Part shown: one piece after another, positions 16,473 through 24,971 of the stretch
Layout: the number at the start of each line of letters is the position of its first letter
Position numbering within the stretch: position 1 is the stretch's first letter
Source: Microbacterium sp. 11MF
GTDB lineage: Bacteria; Actinomycetota; Actinomycetes; Actinomycetales; Microbacteriaceae
NCBI RefSeq assembly: GCF_000383475.1
Contig: NZ_KB911460.1
Coordinates: forward strand, 186,001-250,000
Direction: 5' to 3'
Length of the DNA: 64,000 nt
Position numbers and translations under genes: made by a program
Notes under the pieces: generated by a model
What the model saw: the letters and a program-made list of their open reading frames with translations, nothing else
Told to the model about the DNA's origin: nothing
Database searches by the model: none

Positions 16473-18533
16473 GTGAATGACGGCGGATGGCAGAACGACC
16501 CCTACGCCGATCTCGTGTGGGATCCCGACGACGTTCCGCCGCCGGACGACTTCGACTCGCCGCCGCCGCCCGACCCGCGGTACGACGACTACGCCGCGTC
16601 CGTCGCCCGCGCCACGCGCTCCGAACCCACCCGCGCCCAGCCCACCCGCCCCGCGGCCCCGCAGCAGCGCACCTCCGCACCCCCGGCATCCGTCCTGCGT
16701 CTCGAACGGCGCGACCACGTCGGCGACGACCCGGTCAAGGTGCTCACCGAGGTCTTCGGCTACACGGCGTTCCGCGGCGATCAGGGTGACATCGTCTCGC
16801 ACGTCATCGCGGGCGGCGACGCGGTCGTCCTCATGCCCACCGGTGGCGGCAAGTCGATCACGTACCAGGTGCCTGCGCTCGTCCGTCCCGGCACGGGCCT
16901 CGTCGTCAGCCCCCTCATCGCGCTCATGCACGACCAGGTCGACGCGCTCATCGCCAACGGCGTCCGCGCCGCCTTCCTGAACTCCACGCAGAGCCCGGCC
17001 GAGCGTGCCGGTGTCGAGCAGGCGCTCCTCGACGGTGAACTCGACCTCATCTACGTCGCCCCCGAGCGGCTGTCCGTCCCCGCGACGACCGCGCTCCTGC
17101 AGCGCGCCCAGCTCAGTGTCATCGCGATCGACGAGGCGCACTGCGTGTCGCAGTGGGGTCACGACTTCCGCCCCGACTACCTCGCGCTCGGCGACCTCGC
17201 CGAACGGTTCCCCGGCGTTCCGCGCATGGCACTCACCGCGACCGCGACGCGCGCCACGCACACCGAGCTCACCGAGCGTCTGCACCTGCCCGATGCGCGC
17301 CACTTTGTCGCGAGCTTCGACCGGCCGAACATCCAGTACCGCATCGAGCCCAAGGTCGACTTGCGTCGCCAGCTCGTGCAGTTCGTCCGCTCGCAGCCCG
17401 AAGGCTCCGCCGGCATCGTGTACGCGCTGAGCCGCAAGTCCGTCGAGCAGACGGCGGAGTATCTGCGGACGCAGGGTCTCGACGCCCTGGCCTATCACGC
17501 CGGGTTGGATGCCTCGATCCGCGCCCGGCATCAGTCGCGCTTCCTCCGCGAAGACGGCGTCGTCATGGTCGCCACGATCGCGTTCGGCATGGGTATCGAC
17601 AAGCCCGACGTCCGCTTCGTCGCCCACATCGACCTGCCCAAGTCCGTCGAGGGCTACTACCAGGAGACCGGTCGCGCCGGCCGCGACGGCGAGCCCGCGG
17701 TCGCCTGGATGGCCTACGGCCTCGGCGACGTCGTGCAGCAGCGCCGCCTCATCGACCAGTCGCCCGGTGACCGCACCTACAAGATGCGCATGGGTCAGCA
17801 CCTCGACGCGATGCTCGGCCTCTGCGAGACGGTCTCGTGCCGACGCCAGAACCTCCTGAACTACTTCGGACAGTCGTCGGATGCCTGTGGCAACTGCGAC
17901 ACCTGCCTCACCAAACCCGACACCTGGGACGGCCTCATCGCCGCTCAGAAGCTCCTCTCGACGATCGTGCGACTTCAGCGGGAGCGGAATCAGGCGTTCG
18001 GCGCCGGGCACCTCATCGACATCGTCCGCGGCGCCTCGACCGAGCGCATCCGCCAGCAGGGGCACGACAAGCTCTCGACCTATGGGATCGGGAGCGACCT
18101 GTCCGAACAGGACTGGCGCTCGGTCGTGAGGCAGCTCCTGGCCCGCGGCATCCTGGTCGCACAGGGTGAGTACGGTGTCCTGACGGTCGGCGAGGCCGGC
18201 GCGTCGGTGCTCCGCGGCGCGGAGCCGGTGCCGCTGCGCCGCGACGTCCTCGGCCGCACCGGCGGCGGATCGACTCGCGCGAAGAAGCAGTCGGCCGCCG
18301 ACGCGCTGCCCGAGGGTGACCGCGACCTCTTCGAGGCGCTCCGCGCGTGGCGTGCCGAGCAGGCGAAAAAGCAGGGCGTTCCCGCGTACATCGTCTTCGG
18401 CGATGCGACCCTGCGCGCCCTCGCCGAGCACCGTCCGACGTCGGTCGCCGACCTCGACGGCATCACCGGCATCGGTGCGAAGAAGCGCGAGGCGTACGGC
18501 GAGGCCGTCGTCGCCGTCATCGCCGAAGCCTGA
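16473..18533 (+). CDS. recQ: ATP-dependent DNA helicase RecQ
   Basis: A 686-residue 3'-5' DNA helicase for recombination and fork repair. A Pro/Asp-rich N-terminal extension (about 80 residues) precedes the helicase core: FGYTAFRGDQGDIV, Walker A MPTGGGKSITYQVPAL, DEAH box IDEAHCVSQWGHDFRPDY, SAT-equivalent ALTATAT, and YYQETGRAGRDGEP. The zinc site has four Cys (CRRQNLL...CGNCDTC). An RQC-type winged helix follows, and an HRDC domain occupies the last 80 residues (ALRAWRAEQAKKQGVPAYIV). The N-terminal extension is absent from E. coli RecQ. Confidence 0.95.
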   Translation: MNDGGWQNDPYADLVWDPDDVPPPDDFDSPPPPDPRYDDYAASVARATRSEPTRAQPTRPAAPQQRTSAPPASVLRLERRDHVGDDPVKVLTEVFGYTAFRGDQGDIVSHVIAGGDAVVLMPTGGGKSITYQVPALVRPGTGLVVSPLIALMHDQVDALIANGVRAAFLNSTQSPAERAGVEQALLDGELDLIYVAPERLSVPATTALLQRAQLSVIAIDEAHCVSQWGHDFRPDYLALGDLAERFPGVPRMALTATATRATHTELTERLHLPDARHFVASFDRPNIQYRIEPKVDLRRQLVQFVRSQPEGSAGIVYALSRKSVEQTAEYLRTQGLDALAYHAGLDASIRARHQSRFLREDGVVMVATIAFGMGIDKPDVRFVAHIDLPKSVEGYYQETGRAGRDGEPAVAWMAYGLGDVVQQRRLIDQSPGDRTYKMRMGQHLDAMLGLCETVSCRRQNLLNYFGQSSDACGNCDTCLTKPDTWDGLIAAQKLLSTIVRLQRERNQAFGAGHLIDIVRGASTERIRQQGHDKLSTYGIGSDLSEQDWRSVVRQLLARGILVAQGEYGVLTVGEAGASVLRGAEPVPLRRDVLGRTGGGSTRAKKQSAADALPEGDRDLFEALRAWRAEQAKKQGVPAYIVFGDATLRALAEHRPTSVADLDGITGIGAKKREAYGEAVVAVIAEA

Positions 18534-18554
18534 GCGAGTCTGAGCCGAGCCGGA

Positions 18555-18998
18555 TCAGCCCTCCCGCAGCGCCCGCGTCATGCGGGAGAGCACGTCGAAC
18601 GCCTGAGCGCGCTCGTGCTCAGACAGCTCGGCCAGCATCCGATCCTCCACGGCTTTGACCACGGCACTCGCGTGCTCCCGACGCCGCTGCCCGGCGTCGG
18701 TCAGCGTGACCGGCAGCACACGACCCTCCACCGCCGTTGTCGGCCTCGTCACAAGACCCTCGCGCTCCAGCGTCTGCAGGAGGACGTTCATGCTCTGCCG
18801 TGTCACGAAGGCGCCCCGAGCGAGATCCGAGTTCGACGACCCGGGACGCTGCGCGAGGATCTCGAGGCACGAGTACGCGGTCACGGTCAGCTCGAGCGGG
18901 CGGAGAGCATCCTCCATTGCGACCCGCAGCGCGGTCGCCGCTTCCTTCAGGAGATAGCCGAGCGACGTCGGCAGATCGATCTCGTCGGACTGGACCAT
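18555..18998 (-). CDS. MarR family transcriptional regulator
   Basis: A 147-residue winged-helix repressor: the recognition region LTVTAYSCLEILAQRPGSS..ARGAFVTRQSMNVLLQTLE and the wing REGLVTRPTTAVEGRVLPVTLTD. The ATG at 18998 is the first codon after a CAGAAT -10 box that lies inside a perfect operator palindrome, so the message looks leaderless and autorepressed. It is divergent from the VOC-family gene, which shares the operator region and is its likely target. Confidence 0.92.
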   Translation of the reverse strand: MVQSDEIDLPTSLGYLLKEAATALRVAMEDALRPLELTVTAYSCLEILAQRPGSSNSDLARGAFVTRQSMNVLLQTLEREGLVTRPTTAVEGRVLPVTLTDAGQRRREHASAVVKAVEDRMLAELSEHERAQAFDVLSRMTRALREG

Positions 18999-19013
18999 GT
19001 CAGTATTCTGACA
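18998..19013. promoter_or_regulatory. MarR operator 1 overlapping the marR-type gene's -10 box
   Basis: Perfect palindrome TGTCAG-TATT-CTGACA. On the minus strand it contains CAGAAT (complement of 19005-19010), six bases before the regulator's ATG. Bound MarR would therefore cover the -10 and start site of its own gene. Confidence 0.8.
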
Positions 19014-19019
19014 TACACT
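19014..19019 (+). promoter_or_regulatory. Putative -10 box TACACT for the VOC-family gene
   Basis: TACACT lies between the two MarR operators. A weak -35 TGGACC (18991-18996) is 17 bases upstream. The resulting leader of about 32 bases carries GAAAGGA before the ATG at 19058. Confidence 0.5.
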
Positions 19020-19025
19020 CATCCG

Positions 19026-19041
19026 TGTCAGATAACTGACA
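19026..19041. promoter_or_regulatory. MarR operator 2
   Basis: Second perfect palindrome TGTCAG-ATAA-CTGACA, with the same half-sites as operator 1 and its centre 28 bp away. It would cover the transcription start of the VOC-family gene. Confidence 0.8.
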
Positions 19042-19057
19042 TACGAAAGGATGCCTC

Positions 19058-19426
19058 ATGCCCGCCATCGGACCCGACTTCATCTCCCTGCAGGTCAGCG
19101 ACCTCGACGCCTCGCAGCGGTTCTACGAGCACTATCTCGGCCTCGTCCGCTCGCCCGCCGGCCCTCCGCACGCCGTCGTGTTCGACACCGCGCCGATCGC
19201 CTTCGCGCTCCGCGACATCGTGCCCGGCACCGACCTCGCCTCGGCCGCCCACCCCGGAATGGGAGCTGCGATCTGGCTGCGCGCGACCGACGTTCAGGAC
19301 GTCCATGACGCGCTCGCCGCAGACGGCCACGAGATCGTCGCAGTGCCCATCGACGGTCCGTTCGGCCGGACGTTCACGTTCGCCGACCCGGACGGCTACC
19401 GGATCACCCTGCACGACAAGGCCTGA
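19058..19426 (+). CDS. VOC family protein (glyoxalase/bleomycin resistance-type)
   Basis: A 122-residue vicinal-oxygen-chelate protein of two beta-alpha-beta-beta-beta modules: FISLQVSDLDASQRFYEHYLGL, then AIWLRATDVQDVHDALAADG and FTFADPDGYRITLHD. Members include glyoxalase I, dioxygenases and drug-binding resistance proteins; the reaction here is unknown. Control by the divergent MarR-type repressor suggests a role in detoxifying or sequestering the ligand that MarR senses. GAAAGGA lies six bases before the ATG. Confidence 0.9.
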   Translation: MPAIGPDFISLQVSDLDASQRFYEHYLGLVRSPAGPPHAVVFDTAPIAFALRDIVPGTDLASAAHPGMGAAIWLRATDVQDVHDALAADGHEIVAVPIDGPFGRTFTFADPDGYRITLHDKA

Positions 19427-19432
19427 ACCCCA

Positions 19433-20503
19433 TCAGCTCCACACGTCAGGGGCGACCCGCACATCGGCGCCCGTCCGCGCCGACTCGCCGATCGCGAGAC
19501 CCAGCAGGTGATCCTGGCAGGCGTCGGCCAGCGGATAGGGCTCCGCGCCGTCGCCGCAGGCCCATTGCCTGGTGAGCTCGAGCAACGACGCGACGGCGAT
19601 GTCGTCCTCCGACAGGCGTGTTCCGACCCACGGGTTGCGGTAGACGATCCGCCCCTCGAAGGCGGCGGACACGACGTCGTTGCCTTCGAGGTTCAGGTCG
19701 ACACCCGTCCGGCGGTAGGTGATCGGCGAGGTGATCACCTCGGTGCCCTCGAACCGGCGCACGGTGTCGTCGGTGAGTTCGCCGTGCGAGCCGCGGAGGA
19801 CGATGCGCCGCGACAGGATCGGGTTCCACCACTGGTTGTCGACGAAGTCGTACAGGCCCATCCGACCATCGCCGAAGTCGAGTGTCGCAATCGTCGTCGT
19901 CCGATCCTTCGGCGAGACGTCGTCCGACCATCCGGCCGGCGTCAGTGGATCGACGAGTGGTGCGGTGAACGTCCGGGCCGACACCGTCGCCTCGGCCATG
20001 CCGGCATCCAGGAACGTCCGGATCATCGAGGTCGCGTGGTACAGATGCGTCGACGAGACCTGCACCCCGCCGATGGTTCCGAGCGCCCCCGAGCGCACCA
20101 ACTCGAGGCGGGCGGCGTGCCCCGGCATGAGCATGTACTGCTCCGCCACCTGCACGAGCCGGCTCGCCCCGACGTCGTGCCACAGCTTCCGCAGGCCGTC
20201 GGCATCGGGCGCCGGCGGCGTCTCGGCGAGCACGCGCACTCCACGCTCCACGAGTTCGGTGACGACCCCCGGCATCGCCGGCCAGCTCACGGACGCGATC
20301 ACGAAGTCTGGTCGCGCCGCGAGCAGGTCGTCGAGCGATCGATGCACCGGCACGTCCCACCCGGCGACTCGGGCAGCCGAGGCATCGGACCGGGCGAGCA
20401 CGCCCACCGCCTGCAGCCGTTCGGGTGTCGCCGCGGCGATGCGAAGGAAGAACTCCGAACGCCACCCCGTGCCGATGATCGCGAATCGTGTCGGCTCTGC
20501 CAT
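19433..20503 (-). CDS. Gfo/Idh/MocA family oxidoreductase
   Basis: A 356-residue NAD(P)-dependent oxidoreductase. The N-terminal Rossmann fold has FAIIGTGWRSEFFLRIA (G-x-G-x-x-x-E variant) and VIASVSWPAMPGVVTELVERG. The usual catalytic Glu-Lys-Pro is here ETPPAP, so the catalytic Lys is missing, which is unusual and may mean a different reaction or a non-catalytic role. The C-terminal alpha/beta domain follows. Family members act on sugars, inositols or related polyols. The ATG at 20503 has a GAAGGGG ribosome site. Confidence 0.88.
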   Translation of the reverse strand: MAEPTRFAIIGTGWRSEFFLRIAAATPERLQAVGVLARSDASAARVAGWDVPVHRSLDDLLAARPDFVIASVSWPAMPGVVTELVERGVRVLAETPPAPDADGLRKLWHDVGASRLVQVAEQYMLMPGHAARLELVRSGALGTIGGVQVSSTHLYHATSMIRTFLDAGMAEATVSARTFTAPLVDPLTPAGWSDDVSPKDRTTTIATLDFGDGRMGLYDFVDNQWWNPILSRRIVLRGSHGELTDDTVRRFEGTEVITSPITYRRTGVDLNLEGNDVVSAAFEGRIVYRNPWVGTRLSEDDIAVASLLELTRQWACGDGAEPYPLADACQDHLLGLAIGESARTGADVRVAPDVWS

Positions 20504-20585
20504 GGGACCCCTTCGTCGTGACGCTCCGAAGCGGGGCGCCCCCGGCATCCTTCAGGTATGCCGCACAGGGGTCAACCCCGGTGCC

Positions 20586-22094
20586 TCACTCGCCGGAGCC
20601 GAGCTTGCCGGTCAGCCGGCCGTGGAAGGCGGATGCCGTGTCGTTCAACCCGACGATCGTCACCGCCGTTCCCATCCGCTCGTACTTGTTCACGATGGCG
20701 TCGAGAGCGGCGACGGTCGAGGCGTCCCACACGTGCGAGCGGGACATGTCGATCACGACGTTCGCCGGGTCGTCCGGGTACGAGAACTGCGTCGTCAGAT
20801 CGTTGCTCGAAGCGAAGAACAGCTCGCCGTCGACCGCGTAGTGCGCGGTGGATGCCGCGGCATCCACCGTTCGCGTGACGGTCACGAAGTGCGCGACCCG
20901 ACGGGCGAACATGATCATCGCTGCGATCACGCCGAGGACGACGCCGATCGCGAGGTTGTGGGTCCAGACGGTCGCGACGACCGTGATGAGCATGACGGCG
21001 GTCTCGCTCTTGGGCATCCGGCGGAGCGTCGCGGGGCGGATGCTGTGCCAGTCGAACGTGCCGATGCAGACCATGATCATGACCGCGACGAGGGCGGCCA
21101 TCGGGATGATCGCCACGACGTCGCCGAGTGCGAGCACGAGGATGAGCAGGAACAGGCCGGCGAGGAACGTCGAGATGCGCGTGCGAGCCGCTGAGGCCTT
21201 CACGTTGATCATCGTCTGACCGATCATCGCGCAGCCGCCCATGCCGCCGAAGGCGCCCGACAGGATGTTCGCGGCGCCCTGACCCAGCGATTCGCGGGTC
21301 TTCGAGGAGTGCGTGTCGGTGATGTCGTCGACGAGCTTGGCGGTCATGAGCGACTCGAGCAGTCCGACGACGGCCATCGCGAGCGCGAACGGGCCGATGA
21401 TCTGCAGCGTCTCGAGCGTGAGCGGCACGTTCGGGATGAACAGGGACGGCAGGCTCTCGGGGAGCTCGCCCTGGTCGCCGACGGTCGGGACGTTCCACGC
21501 GAAGACGACGACGGCCGCGGTCAGCAGCACGATCGCGACCAGGGGAGCGGGCACGGCTTTGGTGAGCCGCGGCATCGCGTAGAGGATGGCCAGGCCGACG
21601 GCGAGCAGCGGCCAGACGAGCCAGGGGATGCCGTCGCCGAACAGCTGCGGCAGCTGGGCGAGGAAGATCAGGATCGCGAGCGCGTTGACGAAGCCGACCA
21701 TGACGCTGCGGGGGATGAAGCGCATGAGCTTCGCGACGCCCACGAGCCCGAGGACGATCTGGATGACGCCGCCGAGGACGACGGTCGCGATGAAGTAGTC
21801 CATCCCGTACTCGCGGACGACGGGCGCGATGACGAGCGCGACGGCGCCGGTCGCCGCGGTGATCATCGCGGGGCGACCGCCGAGGAACGCGATCGCGACG
21901 GCCATGATGAACGACGAGAAGAGCCCGACCCGGGGGTCGACGCCCGCGATGATCGAGAACGCGATCGCCTCGGGGATGAGGGCGAGCGCGACGACGAGTC
22001 CGGCGAGGACCTCTCGGGTCAGCAGGCGCGGGCTGCGGAGGGCCTGCAGCACCGTCGGTTCGATGCGCGGGCGCACGGGAGTGGTGGTGGTCAT
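20586..22094 (-). CDS. SulP family inorganic anion transporter
   Basis: A 502-residue membrane transporter with about 11-12 helices and a C-terminal STAS domain ([20 protein letters not shown]). SulP signatures are [19 protein letters not shown] near residue 40, [21 protein letters not shown] near residue 285 and [13 protein letters not shown]. The family carries sulfate, bicarbonate or related anions; the ion here is not known. It is divergent from a MerR-type regulator whose palindromic operator lies between the two starts. Confidence 0.93.
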   Translation of the reverse strand: MTTTTPVRPRIEPTVLQALRSPRLLTREVLAGLVVALALIPEAIAFSIIAGVDPRVGLFSSFIMAVAIAFLGGRPAMITAATGAVALVIAPVVREYGMDYFIATVVLGGVIQIVLGLVGVAKLMRFIPRSVMVGFVNALAILIFLAQLPQLFGDGIPWLVWPLLAVGLAILYAMPRLTKAVPAPLVAIVLLTAAVVVFAWNVPTVGDQGELPESLPSLFIPNVPLTLETLQIIGPFALAMAVVGLLESLMTAKLVDDITDTHSSKTRESLGQGAANILSGAFGGMGGCAMIGQTMINVKASAARTRISTFLAGLFLLILVLALGDVVAIIPMAALVAVMIMVCIGTFDWHSIRPATLRRMPKSETAVMLITVVATVWTHNLAIGVVLGVIAAMIMFARRVAHFVTVTRTVDAAASTAHYAVDGELFFASSNDLTTQFSYPDDPANVVIDMSRSHVWDASTVAALDAIVNKYERMGTAVTIVGLNDTASAFHGRLTGKLGSGE

Positions 22095-22176
22095 GATGAC
22101 TCCGTCGGGGAGGGAGGGGTGTGCGCAGGCCGATGGCGGCGCGGGAGAATGGAGGGCGCGAAGATCGCGCACGACC

Positions 22177-22199
22177 AAACCTAACGTAACGTGAGGTTT
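22177..22199. promoter_or_regulatory. Putative MerR operator in the SulP/MerR divergent promoter
   Basis: A 23-bp interrupted palindrome AAACCT-a-ACG-taa-CGT-g-AGGTTT. Outer and inner half-sites both match. It starts 83 bases before the SulP ATG and ends 23 bases before the regulator ATG, the usual position for a MerR-type dimer acting on one or both promoters. Confidence 0.65.
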
Positions 22200-22222
22200 G
22201 CTGTCCACTCGGAGGGAACCGG

Positions 22223-22591
22223 ATGACCGACGACACAATGCGCATCGGCGAGGTCGCCGAGCGGACCGAGCTCTCGTTCCGCACCCTCCGCCACTACGAC
22301 GAGATCGGCCTGGTCACCCCGTCCGCGCGGACCGACGGCGGCTTCCGTCTCTACACGGAGGGCGACGTCGCCCGCATCCTGCTCATCCGTCGCATGAAGC
22401 CGCTCGGCTTCACCCTCGACGAGATGCGGGAACTCCTCGAGGTCGTCGACGCGATGGCGGGCGACGCCGACGACCCGCAGATCCGTGCCCGTCTCGACGG
22501 CGTCCGCGCCGAGGCCGCGGCCCGGCGCGAGAAGCTGCGCCGTCAGGTCGAGATGGCCGACGAGTTCCTCGACCAGCTCGAACGGATCTGA
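22223..22591 (+). CDS. MerR family transcriptional regulator
   Basis: A 122-residue regulator: winged helix-turn-helix (MRIGEVAERTELSFRTLRHY, then RLYTEGDVARILLIRRM) followed by a dimerisation coiled coil (about residues 75-120, rich in Arg/Glu). There is no Cys in the effector part, so it is not a typical metal- or redox-sensing MerR. The neighbour SulP gene is the natural target. The GGAGGG ribosome site is upstream of the ATG. It converges on the alpha-galactosidase gene six bases away. Confidence 0.92.
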   Translation: MTDDTMRIGEVAERTELSFRTLRHYDEIGLVTPSARTDGGFRLYTEGDVARILLIRRMKPLGFTLDEMRELLEVVDAMAGDADDPQIRARLDGVRAEAAARREKLRRQVEMADEFLDQLERI

Positions 22592-22597
22592 CGGGTC

Positions 22598-24736
22598 TCA
22601 GACCGCGGTGACCTCGACGACGACCGACTGCTGAGGATTCTGCACGGGCGGACGCAGGCCGACGACGGCGAGCTGACGACCGGTCAGCACGGTGTCGCCG
22701 TGCGCCCACTCGAGCGGCGACTGCGCGGGGGTCTCGACGATCCCGCCGGGGGTGACGAGCTGCACCCGGTAGACGCGATCCGCGTCGAGTCCCGGCAGTC
22801 GCACGCGGCCCGCCGGCGACGAGATGAGCGTCTGCGTCTGTGTGATCGTGAAGAAGGCGGATGCCGCGTCCTCCGCGACGACCCCGCGGACGTCGAGTCC
22901 GGGGTCGGCGACGTCCGCGTTCACCAGGCGGCCCGTGGCGACGAGGGGGCGCACCCGCTTGGCCAGGGCGACCCACGCGCCGACGGTCGCGGCATCCGTC
23001 TCGGACAGGGTCGTGACGTCCCATTCGATGCCGAAGTGGCCGAACAGAGCCACGGCGCCGCTGAGGCTGAGCGATACGGTGCGGCCGGTGGAGTGCACGT
23101 GCGGGGTGGTGAGGTGCATGCCCATCATCTCTGGCGGGACGACGAGCGCGGTGTAGCGCTGGTTCTCGAGGCGCTCGACGGGGTCGAGGCAGTCGCTCGT
23201 CCAGATGCGGTCGGTGCGGTCGAGGATGCCGAGGTCGACGCGCGCGCCGCCCGAGGCGCAGCTCTCGATCTCGAGGCCGGGGTGGGCGGCCTTGAGTTCG
23301 TCGATCAGGCGGTAGACGGCGAGGGTCTGCGCATGGACGCGGGCCGCACCGCCGGGGCCGGCGGCGGCGTCGACGAGGTCGCGGTTGTGGTCCCACTTGA
23401 CGTACGAGATCGGGTACGCGGCGAGAATGTCGGAGATGACCTGGCGGATGTACGCGTACGCCTCGGGGTGCGCGAGGTTCAGCACCTGCTGCTGACGCGC
23501 GGACGGCGGTAGGTCGGTGCGCCCGCGGAGGATCCAGTCGGGGTGCGAACGGGCGAGGTCGCTGTCGGGGTTGACCATCTCGGGCTCGAACCAGAGGCCG
23601 AACTCCATCCCCTTCGCGACGACGTGGTCGGCGATGGGATGCAGGCCGTCGGGCCAGACGGTGTCGTCGACGTACCAGTCGCCGAGGCCCGCGGTGTCGT
23701 CGCGGCGGTGACGGAACCAGCCGTCGTCGAGGACGTAGCGCTCCACGCCGATCTCGGCCGCCGCATCGGCGAGGGCGATGAGCTTGGGCAGGCGGTGGTC
23801 GAAGTAGACCGCCTCCCACGTGTTGAGGGTGATCGGCCGGGGGCGGGTCGGGTGCTGAGGGCGTGCTCGCCACTCTTCGTGGAATCGCACCGCGAGCTCG
23901 TCGAGGCCGTTTCCCCAGGAGCCGAGCAGTTCGGGCGAGGAGATCTCCTCGCCCTGCGCGAGACGGATCTCGCCGGGCAGGTAGAGCTCGCCCGCCGCGA
24001 GGAAGGACTCGCCCGTCGGCATCCGCTCCGCGAAGATCCGGGAGTTGCCGCTCCAGGCGAGGTGCGCGCCGTGCACGGTGCCGCGCTCGAACCCGAACCC
24101 GGGCGTCCCGGCGGCCAACAGCAGGGTGAAGTCCGCCCCCGGACGGCCGCGACGCGACTCCCTCACGTGCGTGCCGAACGTGAGCTCATGGCGTTGCGCC
24201 GAGCGCTCCCGCAGGTGGCGCCCCGTCGTGTCGAGGATCTCGGTCGCGTCCCACGGCAGCGGCAGCGTCGTGTGCAGGGCCTGCACCGTGTAGACACCCG
24301 CACCGTCGTTGCGGACCGTCGTCCGGGCCCGCACGAGACCGGATGCCGTGACCCGCAGCTCGTACCGGGCCGACAGCTGCATCTCGCTGTCCGTGAAGTG
24401 CAGCTCGAGGGTGTCCTCGGTCGCCCTCAGGTCGGTCAGCGCGAAGAGGGCGCCGACGTCCTCGCCGTCGCGGTGACCCTCCAGGGTCGGCGTTCCCGCC
24501 CAGCCGGATGCCGCGGTTCCGACCACGCCGAGGCGCACCGTGCGGTCGAGCCCGCCCGAGACCCGCTGCAGACGCGAGGCGGTCGCGAGCGAGACGAGCG
24601 TCTCGTGCGGCGCATCGCCGAGATCCGCGCCCCAGTGGGCGATGGCCGGGGCGGTGTCGGGCTGCAGGTCGACGACGACGCTGGTGCCGCCGGAACGGAG
24701 GTGGACGACGTTCGCGTCGGAGGGAAGAACGGGCAT
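22598..24736 (-). CDS. Alpha-galactosidase, glycoside hydrolase family 36
   Basis: A 712-residue GH36 enzyme: an N-terminal beta-supersandwich (about 1-320), then a TIM barrel starting at TRPRPITLNTWEAVYFDH with VLDDGWFRHRRDD and FGLWFEPEMVNPDSDL. The nucleophile is Asp449 in YVKWDHNRD and the acid/base Asp515 in IWTSDCLDP; the substrate motif ESCASGGARVD lies between them. It hydrolyses terminal alpha-galactosyl groups of melibiose/raffinose-type sugars in the cytoplasm. No sugar transporter or repressor gene is adjacent, so it appears to be a stand-alone enzyme. Confidence 0.95.
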   Translation of the reverse strand: MPVLPSDANVVHLRSGGTSVVVDLQPDTAPAIAHWGADLGDAPHETLVSLATASRLQRVSGGLDRTVRLGVVGTAASGWAGTPTLEGHRDGEDVGALFALTDLRATEDTLELHFTDSEMQLSARYELRVTASGLVRARTTVRNDGAGVYTVQALHTTLPLPWDATEILDTTGRHLRERSAQRHELTFGTHVRESRRGRPGADFTLLLAAGTPGFGFERGTVHGAHLAWSGNSRIFAERMPTGESFLAAGELYLPGEIRLAQGEEISSPELLGSWGNGLDELAVRFHEEWRARPQHPTRPRPITLNTWEAVYFDHRLPKLIALADAAAEIGVERYVLDDGWFRHRRDDTAGLGDWYVDDTVWPDGLHPIADHVVAKGMEFGLWFEPEMVNPDSDLARSHPDWILRGRTDLPPSARQQQVLNLAHPEAYAYIRQVISDILAAYPISYVKWDHNRDLVDAAAGPGGAARVHAQTLAVYRLIDELKAAHPGLEIESCASGGARVDLGILDRTDRIWTSDCLDPVERLENQRYTALVVPPEMMGMHLTTPHVHSTGRTVSLSLSGAVALFGHFGIEWDVTTLSETDAATVGAWVALAKRVRPLVATGRLVNADVADPGLDVRGVVAEDAASAFFTITQTQTLISSPAGRVRLPGLDADRVYRVQLVTPGGIVETPAQSPLEWAHGDTVLTGRQLAVVGLRPPVQNPQQSVVVEVTAV

Positions 24737-24971
24737 TGCTCAATCCTGGCAGGCGGCATCCGTGAACGTGCACACACCGCACGTCATCCGCCCGTCTGAA
24801 CGGCCCGGAATGCCCCGGGTGTAGGCGCAGCACAAGGCGCACGGACCACGTCGGCGGTCGCGCTTGTCTTTCTCCCACAACCCAGTTGGTGAACAGTTGG
24901 AGGACTCCTACCGTGAATGTCGAACTTCCCTGTCCCGTCGCCCCGACCGGGCGTCCTCAGAAAGGCCAGTG

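Noticed and set aside
22592..22604. GGTCT-C-AGACC hairpin as terminator between the MerR and alpha-galactosidase genes
   Set aside because: The stem is only five base pairs with a single-base loop and cannot form as written.
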